Source of the DNA: Saccharomycopsis malanga
Taxonomy: Eukaryota > Ascomycota > Saccharomycetes > Ascoideales > Saccharomycopsidaceae
Length of the DNA stretch: 64,000 nt
Assembly (NCBI GenBank): GCA_004014935.1
Contig: CP025323.1
Span: forward strand, 2,681,001-2,745,000
Reading direction: 5' to 3'
The translations under genes were made by a program, and so were the position numbers. A model generated the notes under the pieces. It did no database searches, was not told the DNA's origin, and saw only the letters and a program-made list of their open reading frames with translations. Within the stretch, counting starts at the first letter, position 1. Every line of letters starts with the position of its first letter. This document shows positions 38,607 through 50,860 of this stretch, one piece after another.

Positions 38607-39502
38607 ATACGTATTATGTGATGAAACTTGTTGATTATCAAAATGGACTTAATACATGTCTTGGTTATTTTAATGGTTTTTGATATGAATTTGGTTATTT
38701 AAACGGTTGTCTATGTAAAGTTAATTTTTATAAACATGTTTTTCAAATATAACAGGGTGATTTCTTTTTTTTATTATTATAGATATCCAACATGGTTGTG
38801 TGCGCCGTTTGATCAATTCAAAACACTGCTGTATTTTGCTAGTTTGGCAAAACCTATGTCAAGAGTAATTTATTCTAGTGGCATATGTGTTTTAGATAAG
38901 AGTTTCTTTCAAAACTCCCTTTCTCGCAGACAAATTCAAACATCAAAATTGGTGCTAAACACAATAAAAATACCATTATATTTCAAGCCATTGGGTTCAA
39001 CTTTGTTAAAAGTAAAGGTTAAATTCAATGGAAAAAGCATAATCTACTTCTCAATAAATTCAAAGGTTCTTCACCCTTTTACAATTTATCTATTATTCAG
39101 TCAATTGATAGAGATAAACTTTTGGATACTAGAATCCAAGTTCAAATAAGTTAATTGCTGAAACTTTTAACCCCTTTCCTGACGTTGACTGGAATATATG
39201 GCTAAACAACTTTGATTATATGATCAAATCTTTTTTTTTTAAAAAAAAAATTGGTATTTATCGTCATTGTTGATGATTTTTTCAAGAAACAGACAATAGT
39301 TCAATAATTTGTATGACTATCTTGATAAAACTGTAGTGAGAATAGTATCATATTTACTTTTTAATTATTGAACGTCAAACTTTGTGCTTATGATAGTCAC
39401 TACTTGTAAAACCAATTTAAGTGTTTAATTTCAATTTTTCCATCTAATATAAAGAAACACATATATCATCGATTATCTAATCTAAGCAATCTATCAACAA
39501 GA
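38607..39502. other. Intergenic region, RIX1 to ethanolamine/choline kinase
   Basis: 896 bp between convergent genes. An open frame of 137 codons (38735-39149) is AT-driven (Phe, Lys, Ile, Tyr-rich) without recognisable motifs, so I do not call it. A T9A9-like palindrome (TTTTTTTTT then AAAAAAAAAA) lies at about 39231-39250. No SINE-A copy seen. Confidence 0.5.
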
Positions 39503-41107
39503 TCAAAGGTCATACAATTTACAAGGCAAGGACTTGATATCCTGTACATAATCCGGATCGACCTCGTCTTTACTAACAATTCCCAACAGAATCAAGTCTC
39601 CCCAGACCAAACCGGCCTTATTATTACTGTATTTAAAGTAGTCAAAAGTGTCTGTGTCGCCGCCCAGTGCTTCCTCAACCAAAGGAGGAGACGATTCTCT
39701 GCTTTCGTGTTTACTGAGGTCTAACTTTTCAACGTCACTGATTATCTTATAAGTTGTTTCATTGATTTTCTTTTCTTCTTCGGCATCTAAGCCTCCTGAG
39801 ACGGCGCTGAACAATGGAGATTGTACTATTCCCCATAAGCACCATCCGATACTGACGGCAGGACGCCAATAGATGATTTCGTTGTAAAGACGTTTACTTT
39901 TTGAAATTTCCTCTGGATTGTTTTCGGGCACAGTGGAGCCAAACTTTACGTAGCTGGTGATAAAGTTGAGCTGTTTTTCTATGCTGGGATAGTGGGAGGG
40001 GTCGATGAAATACGATTTCACGGGGTCATGATAATCTGCCATCCATTCGCAGAAATGATTAGCGATGTCGTAGGCATTTACGTTGGGTCCTGAGTACTCA
40101 AAATCAATAACTACAAGTTTTTTGTCATCGCTCGTGGGTTCATTCACTGATTCAGTACTGGTGGTTTTCCCTGTAGAGTCTACAAACGAGTTTGGATACT
40201 GGAGCAACAAGTTACCGTACTGGGTGTCATTATGACAGAATACTAGCTGGTTTTTCAAACTGGATTCGGAACCGTATTGTGAAATTAGCCATTTTCTGTA
40301 TCTAGCAACAATTTCTTCAAACTTGGCAAATGTGTTTAAGAAAACTTGACGTTCTTGGATCTTGCTAGTTTCCGAGACCTTTTGTCTTTCAATAAAGTCT
40401 CTGACCAAAACCATCCATTTGTCAATATTGCTCCACACTAGAGGACCGCTGCGGTATTCGTCAGCAGTTAGATTGATACCAATGTGCAACTCTTTCATTC
40501 TTCGAGCAATGGTGCGGCTAATGTTTGTTGATCTGATTAGATCCTTCGTCAATGGATTGGTATGGCTTAACCATTGTTCGATTCTGCCATTGGAAAAACA
40601 CCCAAGCAACTTGGCCCCTATATTTTTCTTCGAAAGTCTGGTCAACACACTCAATTCGTAATCACGGTCTATAACAGAAGACACATTTGGCCCATACACT
40701 CTCAACAAAAGAGGCGCTGGCTTGGAGTCCTGCGTGTCCAAACCGCTTGGATCAAACTCAAGCTTGTAGATGGCATTGGTCAATGCTCCCGAAATACGTT
40801 TGAGAGTGGTTTTCTCAAGCACAGTGTCCTGGTCCAACGATTTCAATAAATGTTTCCATCTAGGAATACGAAGCCGTGTCACAAGCTTCAAAATGTCCTC
40901 TAGAAAAAAATACTGCGGCAACGTGTTATCAAGAACATACTCAATTGAATGGATCCTGCTTTCAGACCCATCTTCTACATCTACAGCTGTCATAGAACCT
41001 CTTCTTGGCTTCGATCTTGATCTAGACCGCGACCGAGACCGACTTCTCGAAAGCGACCGCGAAGACCGTTTTACTATAATTGGTCTATCTGTGATTTTCG
41101 ACCCCAT
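39503..41107 (-). CDS. Ethanolamine/choline kinase
   Basis: 534 residues. The kinase signatures are present: an N-lobe segment with RISGALTNAIYKLEF (about 105-119), LLLRVYGPNVSSVIDRD (133-149), the Brenner-type catalytic loop CHNDTQYGNLLL (291-302) and the metal-binding VVIDFEYSGPNVNAYDIANH (332-351). It catalyses the first step of the CDP-choline/CDP-ethanolamine pathways in the cytosol. S. cerevisiae has Cki1 (582) and Eki1 (534); sequence alone does not tell me which substrate is preferred. A striking feature is the N-terminus (residues 14-33), with RS dipeptides repeated about eight times, a pattern usual in splicing factors and not, to my knowledge, in this enzyme family. It could be an SR-kinase target. 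Confidence 0.93.
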   Translation of the reverse strand: MGSKITDRPIIVKRSSRSLSRSRSRSRSRSRSKPRRGSMTAVDVEDGSESRIHSIEYVLDNTLPQYFFLEDILKLVTRLRIPRWKHLLKSLDQDTVLEKTTLKRISGALTNAIYKLEFDPSGLDTQDSKPAPLLLRVYGPNVSSVIDRDYELSVLTRLSKKNIGAKLLGCFSNGRIEQWLSHTNPLTKDLIRSTNISRTIARRMKELHIGINLTADEYRSGPLVWSNIDKWMVLVRDFIERQKVSETSKIQERQVFLNTFAKFEEIVARYRKWLISQYGSESSLKNQLVFCHNDTQYGNLLLQYPNSFVDSTGKTTSTESVNEPTSDDKKLVVIDFEYSGPNVNAYDIANHFCEWMADYHDPVKSYFIDPSHYPSIEKQLNFITSYVKFGSTVPENNPEEISKSKRLYNEIIYWRPAVSIGWCLWGIVQSPLFSAVSGGLDAEEEKKINETTYKIISDVEKLDLSKHESRESSPPLVEEALGGDTDTFDYFKYSNNKAGLVWGDLILLGIVSKDEVDPDYVQDIKSLPCKLYDL

Positions 41108-43546
<2,439 letters not shown>

Positions 43547-44042
43547 GTTGCTACGTGAGCGTTTTAAGCTTGTAAATATACATTTAATGAAAAGTACGGT
43601 TTTGTTGTAGTAGCAATTGGATAAGTAATTGAGATGAATGGAAAGATTGTCAAGTTTCTTCTCTTTTGTTGGTATTGATAAATATTTCAGCATATTTCAG
43701 CATATTTCAGCATATTTCAGCATGTCATCACATTTCTTGCTTGCAATACCTAGTGGAATACATTACAATGTACAATTCTTCTCTTACTAACATAATCAAT
43801 TATATTCAACCATTATTTTACATACGTACAAATTTGCAACCACTGTATTCTACTCAATCTCCCCATTTCAATAATGTATGGAAAAACAACTCAATTTTAC
43901 GTTTTATAAAACATTACACATTCTTGCAAAGATTTTCATAATCAATAAAGCATAAAATATTCAAACTAACAAAATAACAATGTGTAATTGAGCAAAACTA
44001 AAATCAGTCATAATGAAATATGTGAGTAGATTCCTGTAACAT
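43547..44042. other. Intergenic region with a 10-bp tandem repeat
   Basis: 496 bp between the convergent stops of COQ5 and the flavin monooxygenase. It contains four tandem CATATTTCAG units (43682-43720). No gene recognised. Confidence 0.6.
43682..43720. repeat. 10-bp tandem repeat CATATTTCAG x4
   Basis: Four head-to-tail units, the first starting AATATTTCAG. The 10-bp period is close to a helical turn of DNA. It lies in the 3' region shared by two convergent genes. Confidence 0.85.
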
Positions 44043-45683
44043 TTAGGAAACCATGTGGAAGCCTTCGTAATTCTTCTTTGCAACGCCAGCCAATAATTTG
44101 TTATACAGACCAAGGCTGCCCATGTAGTTTAACATTTGCACCTTTTTTCCAGGAATGTTGGCACCCATATACCACGACTTGGCCAACGGATATAATGTCT
44201 TATGGACGTCTCTGTCAATGGAATTACTGTAATTTTGTTGAAATTCCTTGTCGGCTTCAATATATTTGATGTCGTTTTCGATGGCATAGTCGATCAAGCC
44301 AAAGAGGAACCGTAATTGTAATTCTACACAACTAGGGCCATTGGCAAGAGCAGTAGGCGATTGGGGACCGTAAGAAAAAAACATGTTTGGATAACCGTGG
44401 ATAGCAAGACCCAAGTAGGTAGAACATCCGTCTTCCCATTGGTCTCTAAGGATTTGGTTAGTATGGGCGTTAACTAAATCAATATTCTTAAAGGAGCCGG
44501 TAACAGCATCAAAACCAGTAGCCAAACACAACAAATCAAACTCTTGCTTAGTGCCGTCTTCTAAAATGACGCCCTTCTCGTAAAACTCCTTGATAGGAGT
44601 CTTTTTGAGGTTGACAAGGTGAACATTTGGATTATTGTACTGCTCATAGTAGTTTTGCTCCAAAGAAGGCCGTTTGGTGCCAAAAGGATGTGGATATACT
44701 TTAGGAGCCAATTCCTCAGCAATCTTAGGGTCCTTGACTCTCTTGTGGACGGTTTTTCTCCAAAAGTTGTATGCCTCGTAATTGGCCTTTTCGTCTAAAA
44801 TGTAGTCTTTGAAGTTGGCAGCCCAAAAGTGGAAGCCACCCTCGTCAAACATGGATTGGTAAAACTTTTCACGTTCCTCCTTGCTGACATCAAACGTGTT
44901 ATGAGGGCATTCGTCCCATAGAAAGCCTCCAGGAGAAACAAATCTCTTTTCCAAAAGACGTTCGTACTCGTCCTTAGGAATTTTCTCTGGTGGGCCCTGT
45001 TTCATAGGCAAGGCCATGTTAGGAGTTCTTTGATACACATAGAGATCTTTGGCCAAAGGGCCAGCCTCTTGGATAAGTTGGACACCAGTGGAGCCAGTGC
45101 CTAGAACAGCAACCTTGCGGCCAGTGAAGTCTGGATGATCCGGATGGCCTTCCTCAGGCCATTCACTGGAATGGATGACCTGGCCCTTGTATTTGTCAAA
45201 GTTTTTGAAAGCAGGCGTGTAGTTTTTCGAAGCAAAGCCAACACAAGGCATGAAGAACTTGGCCTGTGCTTTGACGGAGCCATCTTTACTGGAAACAGTC
45301 CATAATCCTGTCTTTTTGTTGAAAGAGGCATCCTTGATGAACGTGTTGAAAGTAATGTCTTTTTTCAAGTGCAAAACATTCTCAACATGTTCAAAATAGG
45401 CTCTGATTTCTTTCCAGCCAGGATATTTTTCAGACCAATCCCAGGTACGGTAAACTTCAGGAATGTTGAGCTCGTAGATTGGAACATGGCTGTCAACTCT
45501 TGCGCCTGGATAATGGTTGTTTCTCCAAGTACCGCCCAAGTCACCAGAAGATTCAAACACATGGCATGTGTAGCCTTTCTTGCGTGCTTCGTAGAGGGCC
45601 TTCACACCGCTGAAACCAGCACCAAGAACAATAATGTCGTAGTACGGAATACTGGTGTCATCACTTGGAATAGGAACTGGCAT
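44043..45683 (-). CDS. Baeyer-Villiger-type flavin monooxygenase
   Basis: 546 residues. Two Rossmann motifs are present: IIVLGAGFSGVKAL (17-30) with a downstream GGTWRNNHYPGARVDS for FAD, and VAVLGTGSTGVQ near 190 for NADPH. Between them, YKGQVIHSSEWPE matches the Baeyer-Villiger fingerprint FxGxxxHxxxW(P/D) except for Tyr in place of the first Phe. No signal peptide or membrane segment is seen. Such enzymes insert oxygen next to ketones, using NADPH and O2. The substrate cannot be read from the sequence. Model Saccharomyces lacks a close homologue, while several other yeasts and filamentous fungi have them, so acquisition or differential loss is likely. The promoter contains a 32-bp triplication. 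Confidence 0.9.
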   Translation of the reverse strand: MPVPIPSDDTSIPYYDIIVLGAGFSGVKALYEARKKGYTCHVFESSGDLGGTWRNNHYPGARVDSHVPIYELNIPEVYRTWDWSEKYPGWKEIRAYFEHVENVLHLKKDITFNTFIKDASFNKKTGLWTVSSKDGSVKAQAKFFMPCVGFASKNYTPAFKNFDKYKGQVIHSSEWPEEGHPDHPDFTGRKVAVLGTGSTGVQLIQEAGPLAKDLYVYQRTPNMALPMKQGPPEKIPKDEYERLLEKRFVSPGGFLWDECPHNTFDVSKEEREKFYQSMFDEGGFHFWAANFKDYILDEKANYEAYNFWRKTVHKRVKDPKIAEELAPKVYPHPFGTKRPSLEQNYYEQYNNPNVHLVNLKKTPIKEFYEKGVILEDGTKQEFDLLCLATGFDAVTGSFKNIDLVNAHTNQILRDQWEDGCSTYLGLAIHGYPNMFFSYGPQSPTALANGPSCVELQLRFLFGLIDYAIENDIKYIEADKEFQQNYSNSIDRDVHKTLYPLAKSWYMGANIPGKKVQMLNYMGSLGLYNKLLAGVAKKNYEGFHMVS

Positions 45684-45713
45684 GATGTTTGGTAGTTTTA
45701 TAGAAAAAAAGTT

Positions 45714-45808
45714 GTTGGTTGAATAGTTTATTATACTAAAGATATGTTGGCTGAATAGTTTATTATACTAAAGATATGTTGAATCCTTTATTATGTTAAA
45801 GATGAGGA
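45714..45808. repeat. 32-bp tandem repeat in the monooxygenase promoter
   Basis: Two nearly identical units (starting GTTGGTTGAATAGTTTATTA and GTTGGCTGAATAGTTTATTA) and a third, diverged one end to end. The array starts 31 bp upstream of the ATG, so it probably lies in the 5' UTR or core promoter. Confidence 0.85.
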
Positions 45809-47984
45809 TATCAAACCTTACAAGCCAACATTAAAAACAAAAGATGGAATCCATTCATTTATATAACATTCAATCCTCGCCATCAACAAACGGACGAGTG
45901 GACAGACCATACCCTGTCCCTAGTATCATCATACGGTCTCCTATTCCTATGATCCTATAATAGTGAGGGGCAAGACCAAACCAATCTAGTTCCACTACAT
46001 GTTGAGGTCCGAGCAAACATAAACACATGTTGGGCATGGTGCGTCCTTCTCCACTGTTAGAAGCGATGCGTCCTCTAGGCTCGTAAGTGAGCAGCCCAGA
46101 CGTCATCAATTGCCCCTCTTGTCCAAGGCTCCGGGTCCATTAGTGTCCCACTTTTCCTGTCAAGAAACCCTAATCCTGTAATCTATGAGTATCTGACAGT
46201 TGTTTCACCCGCAATATGTAGTTCCAACACTATGAGGCTATGGAGTCCGCCTAGAATTGCTAAATGACATGTTTTAATTATCGGATTCCTATTTCTATTG
46301 TTCGTCTTTCTATATCAACATCGTATGTACTCCGCTCTTATACGTTTCCATCGCACCGTCAAACCAATCTTTGACAATAGCCAAGAACTTCTGCCACGTC
46401 AATGCCCCTATTCTCATCTGTAGCGTGGGGTATGGGCAGACCAACTCTTTCCATAAACTACACTAATCCGCGGGGCATAACCCTGGAGATAGACTCTGGA
46501 GTCCGACTTGAGTCCGACTTAAAACAGCCTTAGAGGTATAATTACGATGACACAGTTGACATCGGAGTTCCGTGGCTGTTCTGCTTGATGCCTATCACTT
46601 TCGAGCCATTTTGAAGAATTGGTGTTAATTTATTGTTTCATATATTTAATGTAATGATTGAATGATAGTTTCACATAATCAATGTAATGATTGAATGATC
46701 AAGTAAGCCATACAGTATCCTACCTAGTTTAGTAAAGTTTGCTCATATATGATACTGTCTTATTCAACAACAGCTAATTACAATTAGGTACAGATTTCTC
46801 TAATAAACCAGTAGTTTGATTGTATTATAAAACGACAAACATTGACATGAACCTACGGTAATTTACCCGTGACAAAACAATTTTATTACCAGTTTATTGA
46901 ATGTCTACACATTTACTTTTACACACTTATGGCTGATAAATTAAGTAGTTAGACGGCTATCCTATCTATATGCTTAATTTTAGAGCCAATGTTGAAATCA
47001 TGCATGATGACACTCGTAAATATACCGGGTGCGTGCACCCGCCACGTTTTTTCAATATACCCTAATAACACTGCTGGTTAAATTGATGAAAACTGTACTA
47101 TAAGTTAGCTCTGGTATGTTTCAAAATAGATGCCTTTATGGTCTTTTGCGTTTTGTGTGGAATGTGAAAACTGGGGGTTACCAAAGCGGCCAGTCGAAGC
47201 GAGATATGATCTTGAAAATAGGCTATTGGTCACGAAATGTGGGGGTTTCAACCTTGTTGAATGTCTAGGCGATGGCGCTGATCTATTCAAATGTAAAAGT
47301 TTGTTTAGTGGGGGTTGAAAAGATCTTTTGTTTCTCAAGATGGTATCGGCGTGAGCTTCGTAGGAATCTTTATGATAATGTAAGAATTAGTTGTTGCGTA
47401 GGCTCAACTCCTTGAAAATTAGCTTACAATCTGTTATAGTTGAAAGAACAACTATGCTACGTATAATGAATCCCCGAGTAAAGTATTTGTTTTGATGAGA
47501 CTTGCCTGTTACTGATTAGTCAAAAAAACCAGTCTTCTGCTTGATTGGGAAACAGAGTATCATGGTGGTTTGTTAACAGTTGACCCTCCAGGGGATACTA
47601 AAAGGTAAACAAGAAGACATTGGGCAATTATAAGTGGTGACTAGCAAGGACCCATTAATACTGTAAAGTTGTAATGTTATGAATAGCGAAGGATGGTTTT
47701 ACAATAATTTTTCTGCGCGCCTAGTAATGTTAAAAGTTGAAAAGACATGATGAGCTCAAATGAAAAAAGTTGAATTGTAAAGTTTCACCAACATTTGAGC
47801 TTGTAAAATTATTTTTCAAAGCCCTAGTGAAGCTAAAAAAGAGAAATACAATGATAAAAAAAAGGAGACACGTTATATAATTCTTTGCTTGCACTAAAAC
47901 TAGAAAGCGAAAACCAAGGCAAAACAAAAAGTAGTTTAACGAAAGATAGACAATAGTTGGTGTTATTCCAAAAGACACTAATGG
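45809..47984. other. Long intergenic region with a GC-richer block
   Basis: About 2.2 kb. The part 45870-46560 has a clearly more balanced base composition than the surrounding gaps, with many short frames in all directions, none of which I recognise. It could be a decayed gene or foreign piece. 46640-46705 holds a 28-bp direct repeat (TAATGTAATGATTGAATGAT). GGGTGCGTGCACCC at 47027-47040 is a near-palindrome. Confidence 0.4.
47027..47040. promoter_or_regulatory. Palindromic GGGTGCGTGCACCC site
   Basis: A 14-bp sequence with GGGTGC / GCACCC arms. A near-identical site, GGGTGCGTACACCC, lies at 55905-55918 upstream of SDH8. The CACCC arms resemble half of a Rap1-type site, but the identity of a binding protein is speculative. 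Confidence 0.3.
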
Positions 47985-48248
47985 ATAGTTTTCGCATATA
48001 CGCGCTATGTCTAGGGGGACTTGGTAAAACCCAGTGGGGAAAACCCAAAAAACTACTTAAACTTGTCACTCAATTGGTAAGTAAGTAGACTTTCTGTAGG
48101 CCATCTTTCAGACAGTTGCACTTGCCTGTGAATTCACGTTCAGAATCGTAAAAAGCAGTGAGTAAAAGTGTCTTGAGGGGAATCGAACCCAGGCCCCTGT
48201 TGGGTTTGGAGAGCACTGACCACTGAGCCATAACGGCGGCCCAGTGGC
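47985..48248 (-). mobile_element. SINE-A long-form copy with consensus A and B boxes
   Basis: On the minus strand: CCACTGGGCCGCCGTTATGG, A box TGGCTCAGTGG (48230-48220), B box GGTTCGATTCC (48189-48179), ACTTTTACTCACTGC, TTCACAGGCAAGTGCAACTG and AAGTCCCCCTAGACATAGCG. Both Pol III boxes are perfect. The terminal block and tail are missing, so it is 3'-truncated or recombined. It lies about 300 bp upstream of MCY1 in the opposite orientation. Confidence 0.75.
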
Positions 48249-48549
48249 CATAGTAATGTTTAATAAAAATAAAATAGGTAATCGACAATAACGCCTTGAC
48301 AAATTACTGTTCAAATTCCCTTACAAGTTTCTAGATGCCACCAGCGATTACAAACAAAAAAAAGTGCCATCAACAACAGTATACTGGTCGCCATGAAACT
48401 CTCTATCCAATTGGATAAGAATGTCTGCCATGTTGGAAATCTCCTTATTTCACGTGAGCTGAGAGGAAAAGTAGGGCCATTGTAAGGATATATACTATAT
48501 TGAATCTAGATGGGAGTCCAACGAAGCAGCTGTATCATCGATTGTCGTG

Positions 48550-49629
48550 ATGTTTAAGAGGTTTTTTTCGCAGAATTCGAAAGTGGCAACATCTTTTGTT
48601 CCCTTGGTCACAAAAAATGGCATTCTTGATGCCATTGGCAACACGCCTTTGATGAGACTTCCGGTGCTTTCGGAAAAAATAGGCCGAAACATCTATGCCA
48701 AAGCGGAGTTCATGAACCCTGGAGGCTCAGTCAAGGATAGAGCTGCCAAATTTATCATTGAGGATGCAGAGCGGAAAGGCCTTATTCGTGCTGGAGGGAC
48801 CGTCGTGGAAGGAACCGCAGGCAATACTGGAATAGGTCTAGCCCATGTTTGTCGGTCCAAAGGCTATCGCTGTGTGATCTACATGCCAAACACCCAATCG
48901 CCTACGAAAATCAACTTGTTGAAGTTGCTTGGTGCAGAGGTATATCCTGTGCCAGTGAAACCTTTCAAAGATCCTATGAATTACAACCATCAGGCCAGAA
49001 GACATGCTGAACAGTTGGACAATGCAGTCTGGACAAACCAGTTTGACAACATTGCAAACCGCCAGGCCCACATTGAGTCAACTGGGCCCGAGATTTTCAA
49101 ACAGTTGACCGGAAAAGTGGATGCATTCACTTGTTCTACTGGAACAGGAGGAACCTTTGCCGGCATTTCTCGCTATTTGAAAACTCAATTAGGCAGTAAG
49201 GTCAAGATTGTAGTGGCAGACCCTCCTGGCTCTTGTGTATATGCCTATGTCAAGTCTAATGGTAAATCATTGGATAACTCGGGCTCTTCTTTCACGGAAG
49301 GTATTGGTCAAGGAAGAATCACCGATAACTTAAAGCCAGACATTGAAATCATCGATGACGCTTTGAAAATCCCTGACGAAGACTCCATTGCCTTATTGTA
49401 CCAACTTTTAGACACCGAAGGGTTATACGTAGGTGGAACATCAGCACTTAACGTAGCTGCCGCTGTCAAAGTTGCAGAAACCTTGCCTGAAGGCTCTAAC
49501 GTCGTCACCATCATTGCAGACTCGGCCCACAAATACTCTGACAGATTGTTCAGCAAATCGTGGTTGAAGACCAAGGGCCTTTTTGACGCTGTCCCAGACC
49601 ATTTGAAGAAATACGCCATACTAGACTGA
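48550..49629 (+). CDS. MCY1: Mitochondrial cysteine synthase-like PLP enzyme
   Basis: 359 residues from the ATG at 48550 (the frame also opens one codon earlier at a GTG). It is a fold-type II PLP enzyme: Lys62 in [10 protein letters not shown] is the Schiff-base lysine, GTAGNTGIG (88-96) binds the substrate carboxylate, and [11 protein letters not shown] binds the PLP phosphate. It resembles yeast Mcy1 (YGR012W), an outer-mitochondrial-membrane cysteine synthase, rather than cystathionine beta-synthase, because there is no haem or CBS domain. The N-terminus [16 protein letters not shown] is basic and hydroxylated, suiting mitochondrial targeting. A short-form SINE-A begins about 60 bp after the stop in the same sense. 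Confidence 0.9.
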   Translation: MFKRFFSQNSKVATSFVPLVTKNGILDAIGNTPLMRLPVLSEKIGRNIYAKAEFMNPGGSVKDRAAKFIIEDAERKGLIRAGGTVVEGTAGNTGIGLAHVCRSKGYRCVIYMPNTQSPTKINLLKLLGAEVYPVPVKPFKDPMNYNHQARRHAEQLDNAVWTNQFDNIANRQAHIESTGPEIFKQLTGKVDAFTCSTGTGGTFAGISRYLKTQLGSKVKIVVADPPGSCVYAYVKSNGKSLDNSGSSFTEGIGQGRITDNLKPDIEIIDDALKIPDEDSIALLYQLLDTEGLYVGGTSALNVAAAVKVAETLPEGSNVVTIIADSAHKYSDRLFSKSWLKTKGLFDAVPDHLKKYAILD

Positions 49630-49689
49630 GCGCATGGCACCTGAAATACATAACTATCTTTTCATTGATGAGAACTTTTGTAATATATA

Positions 49690-49775
49690 GACTGGGCCGT
49701 ACGGCTCAGTGGCCAGTGCTCTCGCAAAAGAGAAAAAAGACCTAACAGGAATAAAGGTGAAAAGATTGTGATCAT
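49690..49775 (+). mobile_element. SINE-A short-form 5' fragment
   Basis: ACTGGGCCGTACGGCTCAGT, GGCCAGTGCTCTCGC, AAAAAAGACCTAACAGGAAT, then AAAGGTGAAAAGATTGTGAT at the position where the short form joins. The 3' block is absent. It starts about 60 bp after the MCY1 stop codon. Confidence 0.68.
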
Positions 49776-50359
49776 CAAAATTTGATAGGGTCTTACCGAG
49801 TCTCCTTATTATTAATATATATATTTGTTAATATGTATTCAATTAACTCACCAAGCTGTTTGCTTTATCATTCTTTCCGATTGGTCATCATATGCGGTTT
49901 ATTTAGTCGCTTTGAAGTAATTTTAGTTGATCAAAGGAGGATGAAAAGTTACTGTAATATAGTCAACCATAGTTGGATTATATCATTTGAAACAAATATA
50001 CAATAGTTTATAGTTTGGTGATAAAACGCATAGGAAAGACCCAATAAACCAACAAATGGTAGTTTGAAATACGTACTGTAAAAATAACTCGACGATAGCT
50101 CATTTGCTGACCAAATTCATTGCAAAACATAACGGCGAAGCAAATAAACAGTTAGTGGAAGAGGCCCATTGAAACAGCTTTACTATTTGATTTGTTACTT
50201 TTTGATAGTATATTAACTTCAATGGATGCCCAACTCGCCTAAATACTTGGGTACAAAGCTTGACACCGGTCTATATTACTCTGCTAAAAAGAAGTCTTGA
50301 ATATTTAAGGCGTCTTTTTGACGACTTATAAATGAGGTAACAAAAAATTATCAACAACA
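49776..50359. other. Intergenic AT-rich stretch
   Basis: About 580 bp without recognised features between the SINE-A fragment and the large AAT array. Confidence 0.5.
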
Positions 50360-50722
<363 letters not shown>

Positions 50723-50860
50723 CAAAAAATTAATAAATTAAAATTTTCGCAATTTATTTGTTAGTTATCAATCATCAATTATTTTATACCAACATTAACA
50801 TAGACCACTTACATATCATCCCAACTTGAAATACATTTATTAACATCCACAGGTTCCAAA

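Noticed and set aside
38735-39149. 137-codon open frame 3' of RIX1
   Set aside because: Composition follows AT content (Phe, Lys, Ile, Tyr), there are no motifs, and it contains a microsatellite-like stretch; no support as a gene.
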